DNA of 64,000 nucleotides. It comes from an uncultured Chitinophagaceae bacterium. GTDB taxonomy: Bacteria > Bacteroidota > Bacteroidia > Chitinophagales > Chitinophagaceae. Made by a program: the position numbers and the translations under genes. Positions 53,727 to 61,202 of this stretch are shown one piece after another; within the stretch, counting starts at the first letter, position 1; every line of letters begins with the position of its first letter. The stretch covers positions 310,001 through 374,000 of the forward strand of contig CAKZFX010000009.1 in NCBI GenBank assembly GCA_936908745.1, read 5' to 3'. The notes under the pieces are model-generated. The model saw only the letters and a program-made list of their open reading frames with translations. It was not told the origin of the DNA and searched no databases.

Positions 53727-54300
53727 AGTTGCTTAACTTATTCTTTATTTCCTCCAATTTATCATTACTTATAAATGCCTTGATAATCCTTTTAATTTCA
53801 TATTGGTTGTTATCCTTATTGGCGGCATCCTCACGGTTTAATTTCAAAATTCCAATATAGAGTAGGCTTGTAATTGGCTTTGACAGGTCTTTCCATAATT
53901 TACTTTTGTTGGGCTGCTCCTTATAAAACAATTCTATCCGCTCTTTAATTTCTTTTTGTGTGAGGTAGAACTTAGTGCCATCACTTTTGATGTCAAATTC
54001 TTCCAACCCTTCCCGGAGAATGACTGCCAGCAGGGTGGCTTCATAAGTAAGGGATTGTTTTCTCATTAACCGGGGCAAAGGAGTTTCATCGCTTTCACCG
54101 GCTTCCGGTTGTATAATCCTTGCAAAACCATCCTGCTCGGCAATTTCAAGAGTCATACCTATTTTACCAAAATACTCCTGTATGGCAGATGACCAGGCTT
54201 GTAATTCCCGCCAGATATTTTTGTCATCTGCATATACTGGCCCTTGTAACAGCTTAATGATTACTGCTGCAAATGGGGCTCTTGGAATTTTTGTTTCCAT
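53704..54300 (-). CDS. jetB: Wadjet JetB (DUF4194, MksE-like)
   Basis: A 198-residue winged-helix kite-type subunit: FAAVIIKLLQGPVYADDKNIWRELQAW near 10-36, YFGKIGMTLEIAEQDGFARII near 43, LMRKQSLTYEATLLAVILREGLEEF near 80 and a C-terminal LKLNREDAANKDNNQYEIKRIIKAF. These match DUF4194. It bridges JetA to JetC. It begins two bases before the jetA stop and overlaps jetC. Confidence 0.92.
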   Translation of the reverse strand: METKIPRAPFAAVIIKLLQGPVYADDKNIWRELQAWSSAIQEYFGKIGMTLEIAEQDGFARIIQPEAGESDETPLPRLMRKQSLTYEATLLAVILREGLEEFDIKSDGTKFYLTQKEIKERIELFYKEQPNKSKLWKDLSKPITSLLYIGILKLNREDAANKDNNQYEIKRIIKAFISNDKLEEIKNKLSNYVNPVQQ

Positions 54301-54301
54301 A

Positions 54302-55765
54302 TTAATTTATTTGTGGCCTTGTATATATTACCATCGGCACATTTATTTTTCTTAAGCCGATTAATATCGGCTCTTTTGCGTCTTCAATAATCAAGTGATG
54401 TGAACCCGAAGTGGCTATTGAAAAATAACCGACTATTTCGCTTAATCCATTTTCAACTCCATACTCATCTACAATTTCCTTAAGCGTAACCTGGGTCTTA
54501 TTTTCCAGCATCCTGTTAATACGTTGCTGTAATTTCTTTTTGTCAATGGTAAACTGGTCAAAAAGAAGTTTAAAGTCGGCTTCGCCTTCCTCATTCGTAC
54601 CATCCGGAAACAGTATGCCTGTAACATCATCTTTTTCCTCTCCGGGTTCCCATCTGTCAAAAAGATTAATGTATGGCTCATCTTCAATAACTATAAAATC
54701 ATCTTCTTTAATTTTCATTTCAATTAGTGTATATGCCATTTGTCGTATATCGCCAATAAGCTCCATAGCCCTTCTTCTTTCTAAAAGATTTTTTTCAGAA
54801 AGTACCCTGCTTATTTTTTCACTCAGCTTACGATTGGAGTCAATTACTTTTCTTCCTGATACATGCAGGTAACGTTTCAGGTGTTTTAAAAACCTGTCGT
54901 TATTATAGTCAATACCTTGTTCGTTCAATAATTGATATAGCCTTTCTGTAAGTTGTGTAAATTCCTGCTGCCTTCTTTCATCCATTAAAAATTCCCAGAA
55001 TGCTTTGAAACTTTTGCCTTGTGGCTTTTGTTCTATTTCGTCAAGAGCATCAAGAGCAAATACCAGTAATGTACCCTTGGCTACATCTTTTTCATTGTAT
55101 TTTCGTTGTATGTCTTTACGAATTTGCTCAAAGTTTTGTTCTACTTCGCTAAAGTCTGAGAGTAATTCCCTTGCCATTTTATTTAAGTCGTAGAACTGTT
55201 CTTTAATCTCTGTCTCGTCAAATACAGATGGCTTCTTCCCGGATTTCAGCAGGTTTATTTCATTTTCTATTTCCCATTTTTTCTTTTGCAGTTCTTCAAC
55301 TCTTGCTTCTGCATCTTCGTTGGTTTGTTCAATCATTTTCTGAAGTTTGAAGAAAATGTCTTTAAAGCGGCTGTTGGTTCCCACATGACTTCTCTTTTCT
55401 AAATCTCCCAGCCATTTTAATACTTTTCTTGTATCGGGAGTCAATTCATGTAAGTCTTCACCATCATCGTTTGGATACTTACTAAGAAAGCCACTATTAC
55501 TCCACTTATCAATATATTGGGCTGCCCTTACAGAAAAATCATCAAACAGAGTTCCTGCCTCCAATTCTTCGTCCTTTTCTTCATAAGAAAGCTCTTCCAT
55601 ATAGCCTTCCAGTTTGCTCCGTAATTCACTATTGGTGATGGTGGTAATATTGGCATCTGCAAAAACCTTATGAAAAAAGGAAATAATGAATGGGGCATTT
55701 TTTGCCCTCATCAGCAATAGCGGTTTTGCGGTTTTAAACTGTACAAGTATTTCCTCAAAGGTCAT
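54302..55765 (-). CDS. jetA: Wadjet JetA (DUF3375, MksF-like kleisin)
   Basis: A 487-residue kleisin-type subunit: LLLMRAKNAPFIISFFHKVFADANI near 16-40, AAQYIDKWSNSGFLSKY near 87, HELTPDTRKVLKWLGDLEKRSHVGTNSRF near 105-135, then coiled coil (about 150-230) and a C-terminal winged-helix-like part. The DUF3375-DUF4194-SMC-DUF3322/2220 order marks this as type I Wadjet. First gene of the operon. The 108 bases upstream show no other gene. Confidence 0.93.
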   Translation of the reverse strand: MTFEEILVQFKTAKPLLLMRAKNAPFIISFFHKVFADANITTITNSELRSKLEGYMEELSYEEKDEELEAGTLFDDFSVRAAQYIDKWSNSGFLSKYPNDDGEDLHELTPDTRKVLKWLGDLEKRSHVGTNSRFKDIFFKLQKMIEQTNEDAEARVEELQKKKWEIENEINLLKSGKKPSVFDETEIKEQFYDLNKMARELLSDFSEVEQNFEQIRKDIQRKYNEKDVAKGTLLVFALDALDEIEQKPQGKSFKAFWEFLMDERRQQEFTQLTERLYQLLNEQGIDYNNDRFLKHLKRYLHVSGRKVIDSNRKLSEKISRVLSEKNLLERRRAMELIGDIRQMAYTLIEMKIKEDDFIVIEDEPYINLFDRWEPGEEKDDVTGILFPDGTNEEGEADFKLLFDQFTIDKKKLQQRINRMLENKTQVTLKEIVDEYGVENGLSEIVGYFSIATSGSHHLIIEDAKEPILIGLRKINVPMVIYTRPQIN

Positions 55766-55873
55766 ACCTCTAAAATAAGATATTTAGGCTAAAGAAGTGA
55801 AACAGAATGATTTAAAGAAGACTGGGATGAGACATATTGCTGTACCTCTTGATAATATAGAAATAAGCCGTTC

Positions 55874-56557
55874 TCAATATTCATAATTTTCCCGGCCTAT
55901 AATTCTTAATGACTCATCGGTTTGCAAAAGCTTTTTCAAGGGTAGCCTACAGCTGATTTCTTTCTTTTGGTTTAAATATTCTCCCCGCATTCGATAGTAT
56001 AAAATGGCGGTTGGTTTATGAAGTATTGAGAAGCGTTTGCAGCGTTCTATAAAATATAAATAAATTTCAGTCTTAACTTCAGGCCAATAATCAAATTGTG
56101 AAAAGTCTTTTTCAATTTCATTCCATGCTTCCTGAAGCCACAATTCATCTAATGAAATGTAATAGTTTCTTAAATTCTCATCGGAACATAAACGGATAGC
56201 TTCATTGCGTTCAATAAAAATCTTAGGCCTTCCTCTCTTAATAACTCCTTTACAGCAATAATAAAAATATGTCTCATCATCCACCCATGCGATATTATCA
56301 GCATGGCAATTATGATGATTTCTGTTCTTAAATATAATGCGTGTAAACTTAAATGGATTAGGGATAAAAGCATCTGCAATTAAAGTTGCTAACCCAAGAG
56401 TGTACATTTTATGATTAACCCTAATTACTACCTTAGCTGACCTTCCTTTTTTACAAGAAACAATCTTTTCTTTTCCATATTTAAAAACTCTTCCATCGTA
56501 CTTAATCTCATATCCAGGGAAGCCCGGGATTTCTTTCAATTCGGGTGAATATTTCAT
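55874..56557 (-). CDS. NUMOD4-type protein with degenerate HNH
   Basis: A 227-residue protein. Residues 8-25 (IPGFPGYEIKYDGRVFKY) are a NUMOD4 DNA-binding motif. LIADAFIPNPFKF follows, as in homing endonucleases. In active HNH proteins the next block is VNHIDGNKxNN...NLEW; here it reads IIFKNRNHHNCHADNIAWV, so the first His and the Asp are replaced (Phe, Asn). The nuclease is probably inactive or altered. The C-terminal 120 residues are not recognised. Two 21-bp direct repeats lie upstream. Confidence 0.75.
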   Translation of the reverse strand: MKYSPELKEIPGFPGYEIKYDGRVFKYGKEKIVSCKKGRSAKVVIRVNHKMYTLGLATLIADAFIPNPFKFTRIIFKNRNHHNCHADNIAWVDDETYFYYCCKGVIKRGRPKIFIERNEAIRLCSDENLRNYYISLDELWLQEAWNEIEKDFSQFDYWPEVKTEIYLYFIERCKRFSILHKPTAILYYRMRGEYLNQKKEISCRLPLKKLLQTDESLRIIGRENYEY

Positions 56558-56602
56558 TCTGAATATTACAAAAGCCAGCTCGTTTTCTCATTGATATTTC
56601 GA

Positions 56603-56644
56603 ATTATTTTGTATGCAATCGGGATTATTTTGTATGCAATCAGG
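56603..56644. repeat. Two 21-bp direct repeats upstream of the NUMOD4 gene
   Basis: 56603-56623 and 56624-56644 are identical except for one base (ATTATTTTGTATGCAATC then GGG or AGG). They abut each other and lie 46 bases before the ATG at 56557, a likely iterated binding site. Confidence 0.7.
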
Positions 56645-56683
56645 ATAAAATGAAGTTTGACAAGAATTGAATATAGAAGGGAC

Positions 56684-57157
56684 TTATATAAGCCCCTCGT
56701 CAGCAAAACTGTAATAAGCCTCGCTGGTAATAATGATGTGGTCCAGAACTTTAATATCATGATAGCCAGCCGCTTCTTTTATTTTTAGGGTGAGTTCCTC
56801 ATCGGGACGGCTGGGCTTAAGGTTACCGCTTGGGTGGTTATGCGATAACACGATGGAAACAGAAAGAGATTTAATAGCGGCTGCTAATATTAATCTCGGG
56901 TCGGCCACTGTGCCTGTAATGCCACCGGATGAGGCATCGTAAACACCGGTAACCCTATTGGCCCTGTTGAGAAATATTACTTTAAACTCTTCCAGCATGT
57001 CAATTTTGTTTTCATCCCAAACCTGACGAAGTATGTTATAAATATCCTTTGAGGATGTTATTTTAGGCCTTTCAGAAGCTTTCACTTTAGTTTTATAAAC
57101 CAGTTCCACTTCAGCTACTCTTGTCCATTCCGGGAATTGCATTGCTAACTGTTCCAT
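56684..57157 (-). CDS. RadC-family JAB-domain protein
   Basis: A 157-residue single-domain RadC/JAMM protein: VIFLNRANRVTGVYDASSGGITGTVADPRLILAAAIKSLSVSIVLS split over residues 62-108, the metal motif SHNHPSGNLKPSRPD near 108-122 (His-x-His...Asp), and LDHIIIT. The N-terminal UPF0758 helix-hairpin-helix of full RadC is missing, as in most element-borne copies. Function is unsettled; such genes are common in leading regions of conjugative elements. The folded element at 57205-57311 lies 48 bases upstream. Confidence 0.9.
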   Translation of the reverse strand: MEQLAMQFPEWTRVAEVELVYKTKVKASERPKITSSKDIYNILRQVWDENKIDMLEEFKVIFLNRANRVTGVYDASSGGITGTVADPRLILAAAIKSLSVSIVLSHNHPSGNLKPSRPDEELTLKIKEAAGYHDIKVLDHIIITSEAYYSFADEGLI

Positions 57158-57204
57158 AATATTTCATTTTTAAAGTTTAGAAATTAATTATGGAACCTTA
57201 CCCG

Positions 57205-57311
57205 CCTTTTGGCGACCAAGGCAATGAAGCAACGGAATAAATAGTATCTATGACAATATGGGAACAGTTTTCTTTATGCCGGAATTTCATTGCCGCCACG
57301 GAGACAAAAGG
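57205..57311. other. Folded element C upstream of radC
   Basis: Three nested stems: outer CCTTTTG (57205-57211) with CAAAAGG (57305-57311); middle GGCAATGAA (57220-57228) with TTCATTGCC (57286-57294); inner CGGAATAAA (57233-57241) with TTTATGCCG (57273-57281), with one A-G mismatch. The loop is 31 bases. The same fold occurs at 59995-60107 upstream of ssb2, with the inner stem conserved and the other stems replaced by different complementary bases. Confidence 0.8.
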
Positions 57312-57351
57312 AGAACTTTGTGGGAGAATTAATGAAGAAAATAAGAAGCTC

Positions 57352-58230
57352 TTAATCTGAGTCATTAGCTATTAAAGCAATGCCAAGTAAGAGCAAACCA
57401 AAGGCTATTACTCCTGAATTTGATGATTGTTTTCTTGGTAAACGCCGGGGTTTATTATAGTTAGAGGGATTGGAATAAACTATTTTTGTTTCACTCTTAA
57501 TATAAAGAGCTAACGGCACTTGCAAGTTGCCGCTTGAATAAACAATTTCGGGTTCTTGCTCATCGCCATTCTGTTTAATAATTTTCTTCGCTTTTTTAAG
57601 TACCTGTTCTATTGAAATAGGAAAATAGACTTCCTGCTTTTGAATACTTTTTGCTGCCAACAACAGACTTGTTGTAAATACACCACCTCTGCCGGTTGTA
57701 TCTTCCCAGGATGCAAACCCACTTTTTGTGGCATGAATAATTTTTTTACCAGGCGGCGATTGTAAAATATATCTATCAAAGGCTTCTCTTTCGGGGTAAT
57801 AGCCATCAAAATGCAGCCATTCTTCATCTTCTGGAATACCGCTTATTGCAGCATATTCTTTTTCACGACAACAATCTAATAAAGCAAGTTGCCTTACACT
57901 TTTATTTAAAAGAAAAAAGTCAGAAACATCTGCATCAGTTAAACAAATATTTCTTTTCCCATCGTTTGTTTCGTACCCATGGCCTGCATAAAAAACAAAA
58001 AAATAATCTGCAATTGTTTTTTCTATAATTGAGGCTACACTGGTAACATCTGGCTTCCATAATGTTATTATTTCATCTTCTTTCCATTTGCCCCCTCTTG
58101 AAGAAAGTAATAAACTTTTTACGTTTTCAACATCAGTTGCTGTACTATATAAGTAATCTGCACCCTCATTGCCGGGTGAACCAATAAGTAATGCCCTTCT
58201 CACAGGTTTTATTTGATTACTAAGTCTCAT
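57352..58230 (-). CDS. Caspase-like (C14) protease with C-terminal membrane helix
   Basis: A 292-residue protein: N-terminal RRALLIGSPGNEG, catalytic His84 in FFVFYAGHGYE, and Cys121 in ALLDCCRE, the His-Cys dyad of caspase-like peptidases. SGFASWEDTTGRGGVFTTSLL near 180 is also typical. Residues 270-288 (GVIAFGLLLLGIALIA) form one membrane helix at the extreme C-terminus, after a basic KPRRLPRKQ stretch, so the protease domain would face the cytoplasm. It is transcribed alone, between radC and DUF932. It could be an abortive-infection effector, but no sensor partner is visible. Confidence 0.85.
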   Translation of the reverse strand: MRLSNQIKPVRRALLIGSPGNEGADYLYSTATDVENVKSLLLSSRGGKWKEDEIITLWKPDVTSVASIIEKTIADYFFVFYAGHGYETNDGKRNICLTDADVSDFFLLNKSVRQLALLDCCREKEYAAISGIPEDEEWLHFDGYYPEREAFDRYILQSPPGKKIIHATKSGFASWEDTTGRGGVFTTSLLLAAKSIQKQEVYFPISIEQVLKKAKKIIKQNGDEQEPEIVYSSGNLQVPLALYIKSETKIVYSNPSNYNKPRRLPRKQSSNSGVIAFGLLLLGIALIANDSD

Positions 58231-58283
58231 TACTCAAATTTAACACGACAAATTAACCTTGCCAAATACATAGCTGACTTCTG

Positions 58284-58347
58284 TAAAAAAACCAAGCTGC
58301 CCCGCCATTTTATAAACTCTATCATACTGTTGCGGGGCAGCTTTTTT
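58284..58347. terminator. Bidirectional terminator before the caspase gene
   Basis: AAGCTGCCCCGC (58294-58305) pairs perfectly with 58332-58343 over a 26-base loop. A-runs at 58284-58290 give the minus strand a T-tract and the plus side has TTTTTT. On the minus strand it ends transcription from DUF932. Confidence 0.8.
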
Positions 58348-58355
58348 ATTAGATT

Positions 58356-58379
58356 AAGGGGCATTTTGCAATGCCCCTT
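58356..58379. repeat. Second hairpin next to the DUF932 stop
   Basis: Ten-base perfect arms AAGGGGCATT (58356-58365) and AATGCCCCTT (58370-58379) around TTGC, nine bases after the DUF932 stop. Probably part of transcript ending or RNA protection. Confidence 0.7.
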
Positions 58380-58387
58380 GTTAATGC

Positions 58388-59422
58388 TTAACTCCAGTTA
58401 CCTGCGAACTCACACTTTACAAAGCTCTCACAAAGCTGAAATGCTTTTTGTGTTCTTAACTGTGCTGTGCCGCCATACAATAAGGATTTCATTTTAGCTT
58501 CATCGTCTTTGTAATGTCGCACATTTTGAAAATAGCCGGTAATGGCATTGTATGTACCAAACACTGTACCTTTTGTGGTTTCATATTGTTGTGATGGGCT
58601 GTTCATGTTGTATTCATACACATCATCACACATATTTTTAAAACAGGTGCTTAGTTCATCCAGTTCTCCTTTTTCAATGTTCTGTAATACCTCTTTGTTA
58701 GGAACCATTGCCAACTGTATCAGTTTCTGAACTTCTTTATCAGTAATACGAACTTTTGCCCACTGGTTAAAAATTCCTTCCAACTTTACAGAAAGCTGAT
58801 TGGATATTCCCATCACTTTGTGGGCTTCTTCCAGCCTTTCTTTTACATTGGCTGTGTGACGGATTTTAATAGCATTACTACAATTTTTCAAAGCGGCATT
58901 CAGTGTATTGTTACAAACAATACGAATGGGGGTAAATGCCGCCATGATGCTGCCAAACCCATCATGCGAAGTGGTAAGAAATAAATACTTTTCAATCATA
59001 TCGTCATTACCCACTTTGATATAACCGGGCAATTTGGCGGTAATAAAAATCTTTTCGCCTTTTCCCAATGCTCCGGCGGTTTCATACTGAATGCCATCAC
59101 CATCAACAATAGCATCAAAAAAACTGAACGCATCTGCATTCTGTACTACTTCATAATCCTTTCCTAAGCGGTCGCCTAATATGGCGTTGGTATCAGGACG
59201 GTAAGTATAGAATGAACTGGTAGAAATAATCTCATTACCATTATCAAGCCTGTGAATATTGGGCCTTTTGCAAACTTCAAAATCAAGCCCTGCAAATTGC
59301 AATGCTTCTTTACTGTTGGGATAGTCCTGTACAATTTGCCCCAAACCATGCCATGCTTTTTCTTTTACACTAAAGAAACTGTGTTTGCCTGTCTGTTCGT
59401 TGAAAACAATATTGTGTGCCAT
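58388..59422 (-). CDS. DUF932-domain protein
   Basis: A 344-residue protein of the DUF932 (phage/plasmid-like TIGR03299) family: EKAWHGLGQIVQDYPNSKEALQFAGLDFEV near 22-50, FSFFDAIVDGDGIQYETAGALGKGEKIFITAKLP near 100-130, FTPIRIVCNNTLNAAL near 165, and NAITGYFQNVRHYKDDE near 292. Function is unknown, but it is one of the commonest genes of plasmid and ICE leading regions. It follows ssb2 by 64 bases with a terminator hairpin between. Confidence 0.9.
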   Translation of the reverse strand: MAHNIVFNEQTGKHSFFSVKEKAWHGLGQIVQDYPNSKEALQFAGLDFEVCKRPNIHRLDNGNEIISTSSFYTYRPDTNAILGDRLGKDYEVVQNADAFSFFDAIVDGDGIQYETAGALGKGEKIFITAKLPGYIKVGNDDMIEKYLFLTTSHDGFGSIMAAFTPIRIVCNNTLNAALKNCSNAIKIRHTANVKERLEEAHKVMGISNQLSVKLEGIFNQWAKVRITDKEVQKLIQLAMVPNKEVLQNIEKGELDELSTCFKNMCDDVYEYNMNSPSQQYETTKGTVFGTYNAITGYFQNVRHYKDDEAKMKSLLYGGTAQLRTQKAFQLCESFVKCEFAGNWS

Positions 59423-59446
59423 AATTAATATTTTTTTTGATTAAAA

Positions 59447-59478
59447 AATTAAAAGCATCCCGCCGTTTGACGGGATGC
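59447..59478 (-). terminator. Terminator of ssb2
   Basis: GCATCCCG (59455-59462) pairs perfectly with CGGGATGC (59471-59478). On the minus strand the hairpin is followed by TTTTAATTTTTT. It lies eight bases after the ssb2 stop. Confidence 0.88.
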
Positions 59479-59486
59479 CGTGAAAA

Positions 59487-59885
59487 TTAAAATGGTAAGT
59501 CCTCTGCAACTTCTGAAAGAGCTGCCGGTGCAGTGTTCATTGGCACTACCGGCGCAGGTGTGGTATTGCCACCAGCGGAACGGCCATGCAGTTTGATAGT
59601 ATTTACATGAAAAGTAAGACTGGCTTTTACTTCGCCTTCTTTGTTTGTCCAGGCGTTTGCACTAATACGGCCATAACATTCCACCAAAGTGCCTTTAGTT
59701 AAGTACGCTGATACACCCGGATTAATCCAGTACGAACAGTTTACATAGGTTACAACTTTCTGTACCTCCGTGCTTCCTTTTGCTTTGTAAGTGTCATTAA
59801 TAGCAATGGAAAAGTTCACTACTTTTTTCCCTGCTTTTGTTTCGCTAACGGTTGCGTCTGCGGTAATTCTTCCGATGATTTCCAT
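59487..59885 (-). CDS. ssb: Element-borne single-stranded DNA-binding protein
   Basis: 132 residues from the ATG at 59885 (MEIIGRITADATVSE); the longer open frame upstream is AT-rich, membrane-like and not SSB-like. OB fold: KVVNFSIAINDTYKAKG, VTYVNCSYWINPG near 55, GTLVECYGRISANAW, LTFHVNTIKLHGR near 100, a short Pro/Ala-rich linker and the acidic tip EDLPF. It differs clearly from the chromosomal ssb at 15968. Such SSBs protect incoming single-stranded DNA during conjugation and can dampen SOS. The folded element D lies 110 bases upstream. Confidence 0.92.
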   Translation of the reverse strand: MEIIGRITADATVSETKAGKKVVNFSIAINDTYKAKGSTEVQKVVTYVNCSYWINPGVSAYLTKGTLVECYGRISANAWTNKEGEVKASLTFHVNTIKLHGRSAGGNTTPAPVVPMNTAPAALSEVAEDLPF

Positions 59886-59994
59886 AACATGAAATTTTAA
59901 ATGTTTAAAAAATGATTGTTTAATTGTGTTCTGATGATGAAAAAAAATTGTTTTGTAAAAGAAAAAATGGAAAAAAAGAAAGCATTTCAGCAAG

Positions 59995-60107
59995 GCGGCT
60001 GCATGGAAGCAAAAAGGAAACGGAATAAATAAAATCTTAAGTAATGTGGTATATTCTTGTTTATGCCGTAGTCTTTTTGCACCGTAATAAATCATTATCG
60101 CAGCCGC
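59995..60107. other. Folded element D upstream of ssb2
   Basis: Outer stem GCGGCTGC (59995-60002) with GCAGCCGC (60100-60107); middle GCAAAAAG (60009-60016) with CTTTTTGC (60073-60080); inner CGGAATAAA (60021-60029) with TTTATGCCG (60060-60068), identical to element C including the A-G mismatch. The loop is 30 bases and aligns with C without gaps over its conserved end. The DNA between 60108 and 60221 shows no gene. Confidence 0.8.
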
Positions 60108-60221
60108 ATAGCTTCGCTTTCGCTTTTGCCCATTTTCTTACAAAACGGGTTAATAATATTTATAGATTCTTATTTAAGAGAGAGAAGCATTGTTTAAAGT
60201 GTCTGGAATACTTGACTGTCT

Positions 60222-60369
60222 GGAATTGTGTTTGGCAGGATAAATTTTAGCTTCTTGCAGAAAAGCCAATCTCAATTCCCAATCATCTTTATCCGGCGCA
60301 ATGGTTTCGCCGTTTCGTTATGACGAAGGAGTAACGATTTATATAAACGGAGAAAGGATTGCGCCGGGT
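60222..60369. other. Folded element A
   Basis: Stem 1: 60222-60236 with 60265-60279 (GGAATTG/CAATTCC and TTGGC/GCCAA parts). Stem 2: CCGGCGCAAT (60293-60302) with ATTGCGCCGG (60358-60367). Inside stem 2, GG (60303-60304) opposes GG (60356-60357), then stem 3: TTTCGCCGTTT (60305-60315) with AAACGGAGAAA (60345-60355), one mismatch. Sister copy at 61008-61147. The two share a 28-base block from TTGA to CAGGA (60212-60239). Confidence 0.8.
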
Positions 60370-60454
60370 CTGTTGATGATAGAAGAACAGAACGATGAAC
60401 GGAGCGTCGCAACAGAAGATGCACAAAGATTTAAAAGCTGGTAACAAAAAAATA

Positions 60455-60958
60455 TTACTTGACTGACAGAATAAAATAGTTCTTCGTTCTTCTTACTTCA
60501 TCATGGTCACGAACGCAAGTAATAGATTGTAACTGTGAAATATATTCAGCAGGTAATTTATTCTGGATGGCACCGCTTACTATAAACTCTTTATACCAAT
60601 CATACGTCAACAAATCATTGTCTATCGCTTTACTATCGGCAATATAAACATGGGCAGTGTAAGTACTATTGATTTCATTAAAAAAGGTCAACGTGTCCTC
60701 ATTGTAGCCTTTGCCTAAACCTTCTGCTTTATCAAGCAGAGCTTTCTCATTTCTATCAATAGAAAACAATACTCCCCAAACTACTTCAGCAAGAACATCT
60801 GTCTTTATAATATTCGCCTTTGCAGAACCGTCATTGCTAATTTTATTACACACTAATTTATGTCCCGGAAGAAATGCCTTGGAAACCTTCATTGCTGAAG
60901 GAACTCTTTGTGAAAGTCTGTTCAGATTCATATTAGAGCCGTAAGAAAAAATCAACAT
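60455..60958 (-). CDS. Gamma-glutamylcyclotransferase-fold protein
   Basis: 167 residues from the ATG at 60958 (MLIFSYGSNMNLNRL); eight further codons are open. SYGSNM is the substrate-loop signature of the GGCT fold; AFLPGHKLVCNKIS near 36 and VVWGVLFSIDRNEKALLDKAEG near 66-87 with the catalytic-type Glu follow, then YTAHVYIAD and WYKEFIVSGA. Enzymes of this fold cyclise gamma-glutamyl groups to 5-oxoproline; the substrate here is unknown. It sits between folded elements A and B, which are in the same orientation, like a cargo cassette. Confidence 0.85.
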   Translation of the reverse strand: MLIFSYGSNMNLNRLSQRVPSAMKVSKAFLPGHKLVCNKISNDGSAKANIIKTDVLAEVVWGVLFSIDRNEKALLDKAEGLGKGYNEDTLTFFNEINSTYTAHVYIADSKAIDNDLLTYDWYKEFIVSGAIQNKLPAEYISQLQSITCVRDHDEVRRTKNYFILSVK

Positions 60959-60966
60959 ATAGCATT

Positions 60967-60987
60967 CAAATTTAGAACACAAATTTA
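60967..60987 (-). promoter_or_regulatory. Two -7 boxes of the cyclotransferase gene
   Basis: On the minus strand TAAATTTG occurs at 60974-60967 and again at 60987-60980; both match TAnnTTTG. The nearer is 8 bases before the ATG. Confidence 0.5.
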
Positions 60988-61007
60988 CATTGCATCCTTG
61001 ATTGTCT

Positions 61008-61147
61008 GGAATTGTGTTTGGCAGGACAGGTTATGTAAATCTGCCGATAGCCAAACTCAATTCCAGATTTTATTGTCCGGCACAGTGGTTCTGCCATCTG
61101 TTATATTAAAGGATAATTGTTGGAAAGGCAGAAGGACTGTGCCGGGT
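61008..61147. other. Folded element B
   Basis: Stem 1: GGAATTGTGTTTGGC (61008-61022) with GCCAAACTCAATTCC (61050-61064), one mismatch. Stem 2: CCGGCACAGT (61077-61086) with ACTGTGCCGG (61136-61145). A GG/GG internal loop (61087-61088, 61134-61135) is kept, then stem 3: TTCTGCC (61089-61095) with GGCAGAA (61127-61133). Relative to element A, stem 2 has two compensated base-pair changes and stem 3 is replaced by another complementary pair. Confidence 0.8.
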
Positions 61148-61202
61148 CTCCCCGATAATTAAGAAAATCAGTCTAAATTAGCAGTTCACTAACTAACTGT
61201 TT

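Noticed and set aside
59886..60095. Long N-terminal extension of ssb2
   Set aside because: The extension is Phe/His-rich, AT-driven and precedes the standard SSB start; part of it lies in element D.
60301..60444. A 47-codon open frame starting ATGGTTTCGCCG within element A
   Set aside because: It lies over stems 2 and 3. The matching part of element B is also open and differs in length by six bases, but shared residues are few and are explained by the stem sequence. Kept as a weak possibility only.
60222..61147. Elements A and B as integron attC sites
   Set aside because: The gene lies between repeats as in a cassette, but the core GTTRRRY / RYYYAAC boxes are missing and no integron integrase is seen.
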